Shown here: positions 8,302 to 16,598 of the stretch, in pieces | How positions within the stretch are numbered: the first letter of the stretch is position 1 | Layout: each line of letters opens with the position of its first letter | DNA from: Natranaeroarchaeum sp042663585 | GTDB taxonomy: Archaea > Halobacteriota > Halobacteria > Halobacteriales > Natronoarchaeaceae | Length of the DNA: 64,000 nucleotides | Assembly: GCF_042663585.1 (NCBI RefSeq) | Contig: NZ_JBHTAN010000006.1 | Span: forward strand, 1,364,001 to 1,428,000 | Reading direction: 5' to 3' | Position numbers and translations under genes: made by a program | Notes under the pieces: model-generated | What the model was told of the DNA's origin: nothing | The model's input: only the letters and a program-made list of their open reading frames with translations | The model's database searches: none

Positions 8302-9392
8302 GTTCTATTACGGATAACGAGACTGACGTCGACGCTGTATCGAGCGGGAGCCAGCCGCTGTTGGAACTATCGGACCTGCATACCTACTTCAGGACGGACA
8401 GCGGAACAGTCAAAGCAGTCGACGGCATCTCGTTGACGGTCGAAGCCGGCGAGACTGTCGCAATCGTCGGCGAGAGCGGCTCCGGCAAGACGGTTACCAG
8501 CGAGGCAATCACACAGCTCTACAAATCACCCCCGGCGTTCGTTCCGGACGGATCGGTACGGATCAACGGTCGGGAAGTGACCGACATGTCCGACGCCGAA
8601 CTCCGCCAGGTTCGGGGCGGCGAGGTGAGTCATATCTTCCAGAACCCACAGGGCGCGCTCAACCCGGTGTACACGGTCGGCTGGCAGATCAAAGAGGCGA
8701 TCAATCTCCACTCGGACCTCACAAAGGAGGAAGCACGAGAGCGGGCAGTCAAGCTTCTCACACAGGTCGGCATTCCCGAAGCGAGTTCCCGGCTCGACGA
8801 TTACCCACACGAGTTCTCCGGTGGGATGAAACAGCGAGTCCTCATCGCAATCGCGCTGGCCTGTGAACCCGATCTGTTGATCGCTGACGAACCGACGACG
8901 GCCCTGGACGTGACGATTCAGGCCCAGATACTGCAACTGCTGAATCGACTCCAGTCCGAACGGAACATGGGGATGCTGTTCATCACGCACGACCTGGGCG
9001 TCGTCGCCCAGATAGCCGACCGGGTGGCAGTGATGTACTCGGGCAAGATCATGGAGCAGGGACCCGTCGAGACGATCTTCGAGGAACCGGCCCACCCGTA
9101 CACCCGCGCCTTGCTCGACTGTCTCCCGGGGAGGGGCACGATCGGCGGCATTCCCGGCAATCTGCCGGATCCCAAAGCGCCACCCGAAGGCTGTCGGTTC
9201 GCCGACCGATGTCAGCACGCCGTAGAGGGATGTCGGACCGGCGACCAGCCGCCGATGTATCAGGTCGGAGACGATCCACAGCACACGACATCGTGTGTCC
9301 ATTTCGGTCCGAGAATGGATCCAGGCACGGTCCTGAATTCGGAGGTCGGCGATACCGATCTGACGACCGATGGAGGTGCCGATAGCCGATGA
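8298..9392 (+). CDS. dppD: peptide-type ABC transporter ATPase, DppD-like
   Basis: A 364-residue ATPase. The start at 8298 was chosen because ATGA overlaps the dppC stop; the longer in-frame extension runs inside dppC. Walker A is GESGSGKT (58-65), and the Q-loop FQNPQG, signature FSGGMKQR, Walker B LLIADEPTTALD and switch ITHDLG are all intact. The C-terminal oligopeptide-transporter tail holds four cysteines in normal spacing (CRFADRC, then two more). It drives uptake by hydrolysing ATP together with the DppF encoded next. Length is ordinary for the family. Confidence 0.95.
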   Translation: MSSITDNETDVDAVSSGSQPLLELSDLHTYFRTDSGTVKAVDGISLTVEAGETVAIVGESGSGKTVTSEAITQLYKSPPAFVPDGSVRINGREVTDMSDAELRQVRGGEVSHIFQNPQGALNPVYTVGWQIKEAINLHSDLTKEEARERAVKLLTQVGIPEASSRLDDYPHEFSGGMKQRVLIAIALACEPDLLIADEPTTALDVTIQAQILQLLNRLQSERNMGMLFITHDLGVVAQIADRVAVMYSGKIMEQGPVETIFEEPAHPYTRALLDCLPGRGTIGGIPGNLPDPKAPPEGCRFADRCQHAVEGCRTGDQPPMYQVGDDPQHTTSCVHFGPRMDPGTVLNSEVGDTDLTTDGGADSR

Positions 9393-10732
9393 GCGAGCGC
9401 TCTCAACCCCTCCTGCAAGTGGACGGACTGAAGAAACACTATCCGATCACGAAGGGGCTGTTGAACACCGAGGTCGGGCGTGCGAAGGCCGTCGACGGGA
9501 TCAGCTTCGAACTCGAACGCGGCGAAACGTTCGGCATCGTGGGTGAATCCGGTTGTGGGAAGTCCACCGCGGCGACGTCGATGACCCGACTGGAGGATCC
9601 GACCGACGGACAGGTGCTGTTCGATGGCGAAGACATCGTAGAGTACGACGCCGATCAACTTCGAGAGTTCCGGAGGGACGTCCAACTGATCTTCCAGGAC
9701 CCCGACTCCAGTTTCGATCCACGAATGAACATCGGGGATGCCGTCGCCGAACCGCTGATCGTCCAGGGCATGACGGACAAGAAACGTCGACGAGCGATCG
9801 TTGGCGACCTCCTGGAGCGGGTCGGACTGTCGGCCGACGACATGAAGCGGTATCCCCACGAGTTCTCCGGCGGACAAAAACAGCGGATCGGCCTGGCGCG
9901 TGCACTGTCGGTCAACCCGAAACTGCTCGTGGCCGACGAGCCAGTGTCGGCGCTCGACGTCTCCGTCCAGTCGGAGATACTGCGGCTGATCGATGAGTTC
10001 CAGGAGGATCTGGGGCTGTCGGTGCTGATCATCAGCCACGACCTGGGCGTCGTTCGACAGGTGTGTGACCGCGTCGCCGTAATGTATCTCGGCGAGTTCG
10101 TCGAGGTGGGGCCGACCGAAGAGCTGTTCGAGAACCCGAAACATCCCTACACGCGAGCATTGCTGTCCGCAATCCCGCGACCGGATCCGACGGATCGCGG
10201 CTTCGGCGTCGAACTCAAAGGCGACGTCCCGGACCCGTCCGCTCCGCCGAGCGGTTGTCGGTTCCACACCCGCTGCCCGGAGGTCATTCTCCCGGACGGC
10301 ATCGATCTGGAACAGGACGTCTGGCGGAACCTGCTCCAGTTCCGAAAGCAGGTGGAGGCCCACGCCATAGATCTGGAGAGCATCGTGGAGGTCGGCGTAC
10401 TGGAATCCGATCATAGCTACGATACTGTCGAGGAACCGACCCCCGAGGACGTCGACGATGCCGACCTCAAACGGTGGCTCCGCTCGGAGTACGACCTGCC
10501 GGATCAGCTGGGCGATCCCGGTGCCGAATCGACGCTCAGAAAGGCTATCGACGCCGTAATCGCCGACGACTACGGCGAGGCCATCGAGTTGCTCGCGGCG
10601 ACGTTCACAACCGTCTGTGAGACCGATCAGCCGGAGCTGAAAAGCTGTGGGAACGGACAGACGGCAGCGTGCCATCTCAACGACTCGAACCGATCAGCCA
10701 ACGAAGAACCACTACTGAACGACGGGCAGTAG
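9389..10732 (+). CDS. dppF: peptide-type ABC transporter ATPase, DppF-like, with insertion in the cysteine tail
   Basis: A 447-residue ATPase, about 110 longer than typical DppF. Walker A GESGCGKST (52-60), Q-loop FQDPDSS, signature FSGGQKQR (159-166), Walker B LLVADEPVSALD and switch ISHDLG are intact. In the C-terminal tail Cys290 and Cys296 are separated from Cys410, Cys420 and Cys428 by about 110 acidic, helix-prone residues instead of the usual few. It overlaps dppD by four bases (ATGA). The same kind of insertion occurs in the second DppF of this window (12176-13516). Confidence 0.94.
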   Translation: MSERSQPLLQVDGLKKHYPITKGLLNTEVGRAKAVDGISFELERGETFGIVGESGCGKSTAATSMTRLEDPTDGQVLFDGEDIVEYDADQLREFRRDVQLIFQDPDSSFDPRMNIGDAVAEPLIVQGMTDKKRRRAIVGDLLERVGLSADDMKRYPHEFSGGQKQRIGLARALSVNPKLLVADEPVSALDVSVQSEILRLIDEFQEDLGLSVLIISHDLGVVRQVCDRVAVMYLGEFVEVGPTEELFENPKHPYTRALLSAIPRPDPTDRGFGVELKGDVPDPSAPPSGCRFHTRCPEVILPDGIDLEQDVWRNLLQFRKQVEAHAIDLESIVEVGVLESDHSYDTVEEPTPEDVDDADLKRWLRSEYDLPDQLGDPGAESTLRKAIDAVIADDYGEAIELLAATFTTVCETDQPELKSCGNGQTAACHLNDSNRSANEEPLLNDGQ

Positions 10733-10760
10733 CGCCCCGGCCATCATCAACATTTTTTAT

Positions 10761-11150
10761 ATGGACCACGACGGAGATCCTCAGAACACTGATTCGATCG
10801 ACGAACAGCGCGAGAACCGAGGCGGCACGGAGGACCCGGAGGTCGACGATCCGAGACCCGGACGGCCACCGGGCTGGACCGAGGAGCGACCGCCCGACTC
10901 CGACGAGGGGCCGCTCGGAACGGTCTCCGTCGACGAACCCGACCCGCCGTGGCTTCTAGACGCTCTCGGACAGTTGGGCATCTACATGGGCGTCACTGCG
11001 GTTGTACTCACAGCTATCGGCCTTGGCTCCGCACTGATCGATCTCCAGCCCGTGGCCAATATTGCACTGGTCCTTGCGCTGGGGCTGGTTTCGGTTGCCC
11101 TGGTGTTTGGAGCCGCATATCAGGCCTACGTTAGCGATCTGTTGCCGTAA
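10761..11150 (+). CDS. small membrane protein at the end of transporter operon 1
   Basis: A 129-residue protein I do not recognise. Residues 1-70 are very acidic, proline-rich and probably disordered and cytoplasmic. Residues about 74-96 and 100-122 are two membrane helices. It begins 28 bases after dppF on the same strand, so it may be a sixth gene of the operon, although a short AT-rich run (catttttta) before it could be a separate promoter. It converges on the gene ending at 11171. A role with the transporter is only suggested by position. Confidence 0.72.
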   Translation: MDHDGDPQNTDSIDEQRENRGGTEDPEVDDPRPGRPPGWTEERPPDSDEGPLGTVSVDEPDPPWLLDALGQLGIYMGVTAVVLTAIGLGSALIDLQPVANIALVLALGLVSVALVFGAAYQAYVSDLLP

Positions 11151-11170
11151 CAATCGAACAAAAGTAGTGC

Positions 11171-11689
11171 TTAGCTGGGGCGCTTGAGGAGCGGTGCGTA
11201 CTCCTCGTGGGGGAACTTCCCCAGGGTCGTGCCATCGATAGTTTTGATGTGTGAGTACAGTACGCCTTCCTCCATAGCAGACTCTACAAGCCCGTCTGCC
11301 CGAACCATGTCGTACCTGCTAGCGAGCAGGATCGATCGTTCGGTGGCCGGATCGATGAACTCGGTAACGGCGTACATGAACCCCTCGACATCGGTCCCGT
11401 AAGCCAGATACTCGGTGAACTCGTCGGGGTCGAACCACTCCTCGAACTCCTCCGCATGGTTATCCGGCACGACGTGAAACAATCCGAATTCGTCGTGGTC
11501 GCCCATGTCCTTACTCACAGTATCAGTATGCGCCGCAGTGAGTGTGAGAACGTCCCATCCGTCCTCGCGTCGCTCTTCAGCGATCGCTTCCATGTCGTCC
11601 AACGTCCCTTTCCACGCCTCCAGTTGTACCCCCTCCGGGTCTTTTCGTCGGGCACTACGGGGGTCAGGTATATCGATATCTTCGGACAT
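11171..11689 (-). CDS. conserved haloarchaeal hypothetical protein (DUF7529-like)
   Basis: A 172-residue soluble acidic protein with no signal or membrane segment. ATG 11689 (MSEDIDIPD) gives a typical acidic N-terminus; ATG 11698 adds three residues, and the open frame further upstream is shadow. Segments such as WDVLTLTAAHTDTVSKDMG and FGLFHVVPDNHAEEFEEWF make me think of a haloarchaeal family of unknown function (DUF7529, from memory). It lies 50 bases downstream of the membrane-protein gene of the second transporter operon, on the same strand. Confidence 0.75.
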   Translation of the reverse strand: MSEDIDIPDPRSARRKDPEGVQLEAWKGTLDDMEAIAEERREDGWDVLTLTAAHTDTVSKDMGDHDEFGLFHVVPDNHAEEFEEWFDPDEFTEYLAYGTDVEGFMYAVTEFIDPATERSILLASRYDMVRADGLVESAMEEGVLYSHIKTIDGTTLGKFPHEEYAPLLKRPS

Positions 11690-11738
11690 ACAGTACATTG
11701 AATCAAGGAGCCTGTTAACTCTTTTCCGACTTGCTCGG

Positions 11739-12176
11739 TCAACCAACGCCCAGGACCGCCTCTGCGAGGAAAGAGATTGCGAGCACAAAGACGGCAGCGA
11801 CGAACAGTTGTGTCTGTGAGGATATTCTATCCTCCGGGCGTGGAAGACGCAGCCATCGAAGCGGTGGCAACGAACGGGCGATCGATTGCACCTTCGTCGA
11901 CGTATCGTTCGCCTGGACGGTAGGTTGGTCCGTCGTACTCTCCAGATCATCAGGTGAGGTGGGCCACAACACGACCGTCGCGTACGAGAGTTGGATCCAT
12001 CCCGCGATGAACACCAGTATGTTAGCCCGGGCGAGGCTCCCACCGGTCACGACCGAGAGAACGACTGCACCGAGAACGATAAGCGCCGCAACTACCACAG
12101 CGTAGGTGAGCGTATCCACCCAGATCCGAACTGTACAGTCTATACGGCTCCGAAGCGGTTCGCTCTCCTCCATCAT
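11739..12176 (-). CDS. small four-helix membrane protein (DUF7555-like) at the end of transporter operon 2
   Basis: A 145-residue protein with predicted helices near 22-44, 50-70 and 122-143, separated by a polar loop. The start (MMEESEPLRSR) overlaps the stop of the upstream dppF by one base, so translation is coupled and it belongs to the operon. I associate it with a haloarchaeal family of unknown function. As in the other transporter operon, a small membrane protein ends the gene set; the two proteins show no evident sequence similarity to each other. Confidence 0.75.
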   Translation of the reverse strand: MMEESEPLRSRIDCTVRIWVDTLTYAVVVAALIVLGAVVLSVVTGGSLARANILVFIAGWIQLSYATVVLWPTSPDDLESTTDQPTVQANDTSTKVQSIARSLPPLRWLRLPRPEDRISSQTQLFVAAVFVLAISFLAEAVLGVG

Positions 12177-13516
12177 CAGTCGAAACGAGTCCCAAGCACG
12201 TCCTTCGGAGAACGGTAGTCTTCGCCGTGACGGTGACAGTAGCTCTCGTGGCCGTTGGGGGACGTCGAGTGATACTCCGGTGATTCGCCCTCGCAGATGC
12301 TGCCAAATTCATCGGAGAACACGGCGATTGCTTCGGACTCCTCGTTGTTCATGGCGTGGTCTGCAATGCGGTCGAGAATCGACTGCACGTCCGCCGGTAG
12401 TTCCAGATCACCGAACAGTTCCTCGTAGGTACTCTCGATGGTCGCAAACCGGGTATCCCCGCCGAAGCGCTCGCGGATCCGTTCCCGGATCGACCGGTCG
12501 GCCCGCTCACGCTCCCGGAGGACCTCCCGGAGAGTGTTCAGCGCCACCCAGATTTCGTCATCGAGATGGCGGTACTCCTCGGGACGGATCCGGGCCGGAC
12601 AGCGCGTGCTGAACGGACAGCCCGACGGTGGATAACGAGGGTTCGGTGGCGTTCCATGCAGGAGGATCCGTTCCCGGTCGCTCGTCGGGTCGGGTTCCGG
12701 GATCGCCGATAGCAGCGCGTGTGTGTAGGGGTTCGACGGATCGGTGAACAGCTCCTCTGTCGGCCCGATCTCCATGACGTTGCCGAGATACATCACCGCG
12801 ACCCGGTCGCAGATGTGGCGGACGACCGAGAGGTCGTGGGCGATGAAGAGATACGTCAGCCCGAACTCCTCCTGGAGCTCTTCCAGAAGGTTGATAATTT
12901 CGGCCTGCACGGAGACGTCGAGCGCCGACACCGGCTCGTCGAGGACGATGAAGTCCGGTTCGAGCGCGAGCGTGCGGGCGATACCGACCCGCTGGCGCTG
13001 GCCGCCGGAAAACTGGTGCGGATAGCGGTAGTAGTGCTCGCGCTGTAATCCGACAGTGTCGAGCAGTTCGCGGACCCGCTGGCGGCGTTCACGGGGGGTT
13101 TTCCAGTCCTGTGCGTCTAGCGGTTCGCGAACGATCTCACCGACAGTCATCCGGTCGTTGAGACTCGAGTCGGGATCCTGGAAGACGATCTGTGCGTTTC
13201 GTCGCCACTCGTAGAGGTCGTCTCCAGAGAGATCCGTGATATCGACGCCGTCGAACTTGACCTCGCCGTCAGTTGCATCTTCCAACTGGATGAGCGTTCG
13301 ACCAAGCGTCGTCTTTCCGCAGCCGGATTCGCCGACCAGTCCGAGCGTCTCTCCCTGGTGGATATCGAACGAGACGCCGTCGACCGCCTTTACTGGCGTT
13401 CCGCCGAACAGTCCTCCGTCGTCGTAGTAGGTCTTCAGGTTCCGGACTTCGACCATCGGGTCTCCCCTTGCACCGTACTCCGTTTCGGTGTCCGTCGAGA
13501 TCACGTCCTGACTCAT
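12176..13516 (-). CDS. dppF: peptide-type ABC transporter ATPase, DppF-like, with insertion in the cysteine tail
   Basis: A 446-residue ATPase. Walker A GESGCGKTT (62-70), Q-loop FQDPDSS (112-118), signature FSGGQRQR (169-176), Walker B FIVLDEPVSALD and switch IAHDLS are complete. Cys300 and Cys306 of the C-terminal tail are split from Cys408 and Cys427 by about 100 charged residues, matching the place of the insertion in the DppF at 9389-10732. The insertion starts similarly in both (RPEEYRHLDDEIW here, LPDGIDLEQDVW there). Its start overlaps the dppD stop by one base. Confidence 0.94.
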   Translation of the reverse strand: MSQDVISTDTETEYGARGDPMVEVRNLKTYYDDGGLFGGTPVKAVDGVSFDIHQGETLGLVGESGCGKTTLGRTLIQLEDATDGEVKFDGVDITDLSGDDLYEWRRNAQIVFQDPDSSLNDRMTVGEIVREPLDAQDWKTPRERRQRVRELLDTVGLQREHYYRYPHQFSGGQRQRVGIARTLALEPDFIVLDEPVSALDVSVQAEIINLLEELQEEFGLTYLFIAHDLSVVRHICDRVAVMYLGNVMEIGPTEELFTDPSNPYTHALLSAIPEPDPTSDRERILLHGTPPNPRYPPSGCPFSTRCPARIRPEEYRHLDDEIWVALNTLREVLRERERADRSIRERIRERFGGDTRFATIESTYEELFGDLELPADVQSILDRIADHAMNNEESEAIAVFSDEFGSICEGESPEYHSTSPNGHESYCHRHGEDYRSPKDVLGTRFD

Positions 13517-14865
13517 TAGTCGTCACCTCCGGTTCGATCGATTGCGCTCTTTTTGTGGCGCTCGACTGCCTGCGCTTTTGACTCGTCTTCGGGATAGAGA
13601 AGGCATGCAGCGGTATGATCCTCGGCGTTCTCGTCGACCGGTACCGAGACTGGATGGACCGCCTCGCATTCGTCGAAAGCCTTCGGACACCGCGGGGCGA
13701 ACCGACAGTAGGTCGCGGGTTCGTTCGGTGTCGGGACGTTGCCTTCCATCGTTTCGAGGCGCTCGCCGGACTGGCGTCCGGGGATCGAGCGAAGCAAGCC
13801 GCGCGTATACGGATGCCGGGGGGATCCGAACAGTTCCTCTACGCCAGCCGTTTCGACGACTTCGCCCGCGTACATGACGTTTACTTGGTCTGAGACATCC
13901 GCTATGACGCCCATATCGTGTGTAATAAACATTATTGCGAGGTCGCGCTCCCGCTCCAGATCCGCCAGCAGGTCCAGGATCTGCGCCTGAATAGTTACGT
14001 CCAGCGCCGTCGTCGGTTCGTCACAGATCAGCACCTCGGGGTCGCAGGCTAACGCCAGTGCGATGACTGCCCGCTGGCGCATCCCACCGGAGAACTGGTG
14101 GGGGTACTCAGTTACGCGTCGACGAGCGTCCGGAATGCCAACTGATTCGAGCAGGTCGGCTGCCTCCCGGGTCGCTGCCTCGCCTCTTAACCCCTGGTGG
14201 AGCCTGAGCGCCTCTTTGATCTGGTTACCGACGGTGTAGACGGGGTTGAGGCTCGTCATCGGGTCCTGGAACACCATCGCGATCCGCCCGCCCCGCATGA
14301 GTCGCTGTGGTTCGCCGCTGAGTCGTGCAATCTCGACGAACCCATCGGCGATATTCTCGGGGGTGTCGGAACTGCCCTCAGTGACGAACACGCAGTCCTT
14401 CTCGTCGACGAGGCCGATTTCATCGCCGTAGCCCGCCGCGAGGAAGTCGGCGATGGTTGCTGCTTCCTTGCTGTCGTAGCCGAACGTGCCGGGCGTCGCA
14501 TCGACAGCGTCGAACAACTCTATCGGGTCGTGGTCCTCTCTGATTGGACCCACATCGACGGTACGGCCTGGGAACTGCTCGGCGAAGTCACGGACCGTCT
14601 CGAGGTGATGGAAGCGAATGCTGCTTCCGTCGAGCACCCGGCCGGGCGAGTCGATAAGTCCCATCAGCGACCGGGCAGTGACGCTCTTCCCGGAACCGCT
14701 CTCGCCGACTATACCGACCGTTTCGCCGGGGACGATGTCGAACGAGACGCCATCGACCGCCCGAATCGTCTCCCGCTCGGTGAAGAAGGCGGTCTGGAGG
14801 TTCCGCACCTCGACGATCGGCTCTCCTCGTTCGGCCGTGGATTCGACGGTCGATTCGACCGCCAT
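13516..14865 (-). CDS. dppD: peptide-type ABC transporter ATPase, DppD-like, with insertion before the Q-loop
   Basis: A 449-residue ATPase, about 110 longer than usual. Walker A GESGSGKS (54-61), Q-loop FQDPMTS (199-205), signature FSGGMRQR (258-265), Walker B LICDEPTTALD and switch ITHDMG are intact. Between Walker A and the Q-loop there are about 137 residues instead of about 45: an acidic insertion spans roughly 90-178. The C-terminal cysteine tail (CRFAPRC, then two more) has ordinary spacing. The start overlaps the dppC stop by one base. The insertion lies in the region that contacts the permease coupling helix in related exporters and importers. Confidence 0.93.
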   Translation of the reverse strand: MAVESTVESTAERGEPIVEVRNLQTAFFTERETIRAVDGVSFDIVPGETVGIVGESGSGKSVTARSLMGLIDSPGRVLDGSSIRFHHLETVRDFAEQFPGRTVDVGPIREDHDPIELFDAVDATPGTFGYDSKEAATIADFLAAGYGDEIGLVDEKDCVFVTEGSSDTPENIADGFVEIARLSGEPQRLMRGGRIAMVFQDPMTSLNPVYTVGNQIKEALRLHQGLRGEAATREAADLLESVGIPDARRRVTEYPHQFSGGMRQRAVIALALACDPEVLICDEPTTALDVTIQAQILDLLADLERERDLAIMFITHDMGVIADVSDQVNVMYAGEVVETAGVEELFGSPRHPYTRGLLRSIPGRQSGERLETMEGNVPTPNEPATYCRFAPRCPKAFDECEAVHPVSVPVDENAEDHTAACLLYPEDESKAQAVERHKKSAIDRTGGDD

Positions 14866-16598
14866 TATCCGCCACCTCCGGCGCCTGGGCCATCACCGAC
14901 GTCTGCTTCCGGATCGATGGCATCTCTGAGCGCGTCGCCCAGCGCGTTGAACGACAGCACGACCATGGCGATCATGATCCCGGCGACCGTCGAGATGTGC
15001 CACGACGACGTCGGAATGTACGCCTTCCCATCGTTGATGAGTCTGCCCCATTCGGGCGTGGGGGACTGGATGCCCAGGCCGAGGAACGACAGCGCGGACA
15101 CTGTGATGATGATACCGCCGATCAACAGGGACGAGTAGATGATGATGTAGCTAGCGATGTATGGTGCCATGTGTTTTCGCATGATGTTGTTCGGTGTCTG
15201 GCCATAGCTCTTGGCCGCGTCGACCCATTCTTCCTCCGCGACCTGTAATGACGGTCCTCGTATAGACCGCCACATACCCGGCCAGTACGCCAGAGCGAGG
15301 ATAAGCGACAGTAACAGTCCCCCATCCATCGGTTCTGATAACGGATGGTTCTGGAAGACCACGAGTATCATCATCACGAGGATAAGCACCGGTATCGAGA
15401 TGATTGTATCACTCGTGACCACGACCACGATGTCGAGTAACCCTTTGTAGTAGGCTGTCATCAGCGACAGACCGACTGCGATGAGCGCGCCAAGACCCAC
15501 CGCTGAGAGCGCGATTACCAGCGAGGTTCTGGCACCGAAGGCTAGATGTGTTATCATATCTTGCCCAGTCGGTGTCGTTCCCAGTGGCGCGAACCGATCG
15601 TAATCGTCGTATTCCCAGATTCCAACGGTGTTCTGACCGTTAGAGCGACTGTTGAGGTTGGCAGTTCCGTGGAGGACTTCTTCGACTTCACCCCCGTCAT
15701 TGAGATGCGAGAACTCGTGATTGTACGGTTCGTAAACGTTGTGTTCGACGGGGACTGCACTGATAGCGGGTGCGAACAGCGCGAGCGTCACGAATCCGAG
15801 GACAATGATCAGTCCGAAGATGCCCCAGGTGTGGTTTCGGAACCTGCGGATCGTGTCGTCCCGGGGCGTCCAGTCGGCCTCTCGATAGTGATCGCGGTAG
15901 ACGTTGAATCCTTTCCAGAACCAGACGAGACACGCGAGCACGTAGGCCCACACGAGCATGAACCGGATCGTCCACGCCCACTTGGGGGAGAGTCCGAGGA
16001 ACGTCCCTTCCCAGCCGCCGCTAGGCGTCCTGTGGCCAAGGTTGGGAATTACCTCGCGGCTTGTCAGCGTCGGGATCGACGACACCGAATCGATAATGCT
16101 GGCCCAGAGGCTGACCTCCTCCCTGGCGATGGCCCCGATCGGCGTGAACGCCATCAGGAACGCCCCAACGACCAGAATAGCGGTCAATGCAAACCGTTCG
16201 GTCCATATCTTGAACTTGGGCCCTCTATCGAGGTCCACGAAGTCGTCAACGCCCCACGGTAAGAAACTCTGGAGGATGACTGCCACGCCAAACAGGATGA
16301 CGACGGATACGAAGTCTGCGAAGACCGCGCCAGCGATTGTCCCAAGCGAGTTAGCCACGTTGTCTCCGACCCAACCAGGGGCGGCGCCTATGCCTCCAAG
16401 CACGAGTCGGACGGCCCCGCCCAACGCGAGCACGCCGTCGAGTATGCGGCCGAACTCCAGTGCGATCAGAACGAGGGCGCCGGCCGTCCAGAGAACTGCC
16501 GGACGCGGGTTCCGCTTGATGCGCTCTCGCAACGAATATGCCTCCAGATCAGTACTCGTCGATTCAGACGTCATTTCGTTGGATATAATTTCGCTCAT
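14865..16598 (-). CDS. dppC: peptide-type ABC transporter permease, DppC-like, with large N-terminal membrane extension
   Basis: A 577-residue permease, nearly twice the usual 300. The canonical part starts near 245 (DTIRRFRNHTWGIFGL) and contains GTTPTGQDMITHLAFGARTS (340-359) and the EAA loop (EWVDAAKSYGQTPNNIMRKH). Residues 1-245 add about five predicted helices (near 33-50, 57-75, 84-110, 135-153, 207-227), with loops that resemble nothing I recognise. Its first four bases overlap the end of dppB. The smaller extension of the DppC at 7069-8301 may be the same trait less developed. Confidence 0.92.
   Translation of the reverse strand: MSEIISNEMTSESTSTDLEAYSLRERIKRNPRPAVLWTAGALVLIALEFGRILDGVLALGGAVRLVLGGIGAAPGWVGDNVANSLGTIAGAVFADFVSVVILFGVAVILQSFLPWGVDDFVDLDRGPKFKIWTERFALTAILVVGAFLMAFTPIGAIAREEVSLWASIIDSVSSIPTLTSREVIPNLGHRTPSGGWEGTFLGLSPKWAWTIRFMLVWAYVLACLVWFWKGFNVYRDHYREADWTPRDDTIRRFRNHTWGIFGLIIVLGFVTLALFAPAISAVPVEHNVYEPYNHEFSHLNDGGEVEEVLHGTANLNSRSNGQNTVGIWEYDDYDRFAPLGTTPTGQDMITHLAFGARTSLVIALSAVGLGALIAVGLSLMTAYYKGLLDIVVVVTSDTIISIPVLILVMMILVVFQNHPLSEPMDGGLLLSLILALAYWPGMWRSIRGPSLQVAEEEWVDAAKSYGQTPNNIMRKHMAPYIASYIIIYSSLLIGGIIITVSALSFLGLGIQSPTPEWGRLINDGKAYIPTSSWHISTVAGIMIAMVVLSFNALGDALRDAIDPEADVGDGPGAGGGG

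Noticed and set aside
9389..10732. C-terminal part of DppF as a separate gene fused by error
   Set aside because: The frame is continuous, cysteines flank the insert on both sides, and the paralogue at 12176-13516 has an insert at the same place.
14197..15138. 313-codon plus-strand open frame across the dppD/dppC junction of operon 2
   Set aside because: Antisense shadow; the minus-strand proteins carry complete ABC motifs and overlapping start/stop signals.
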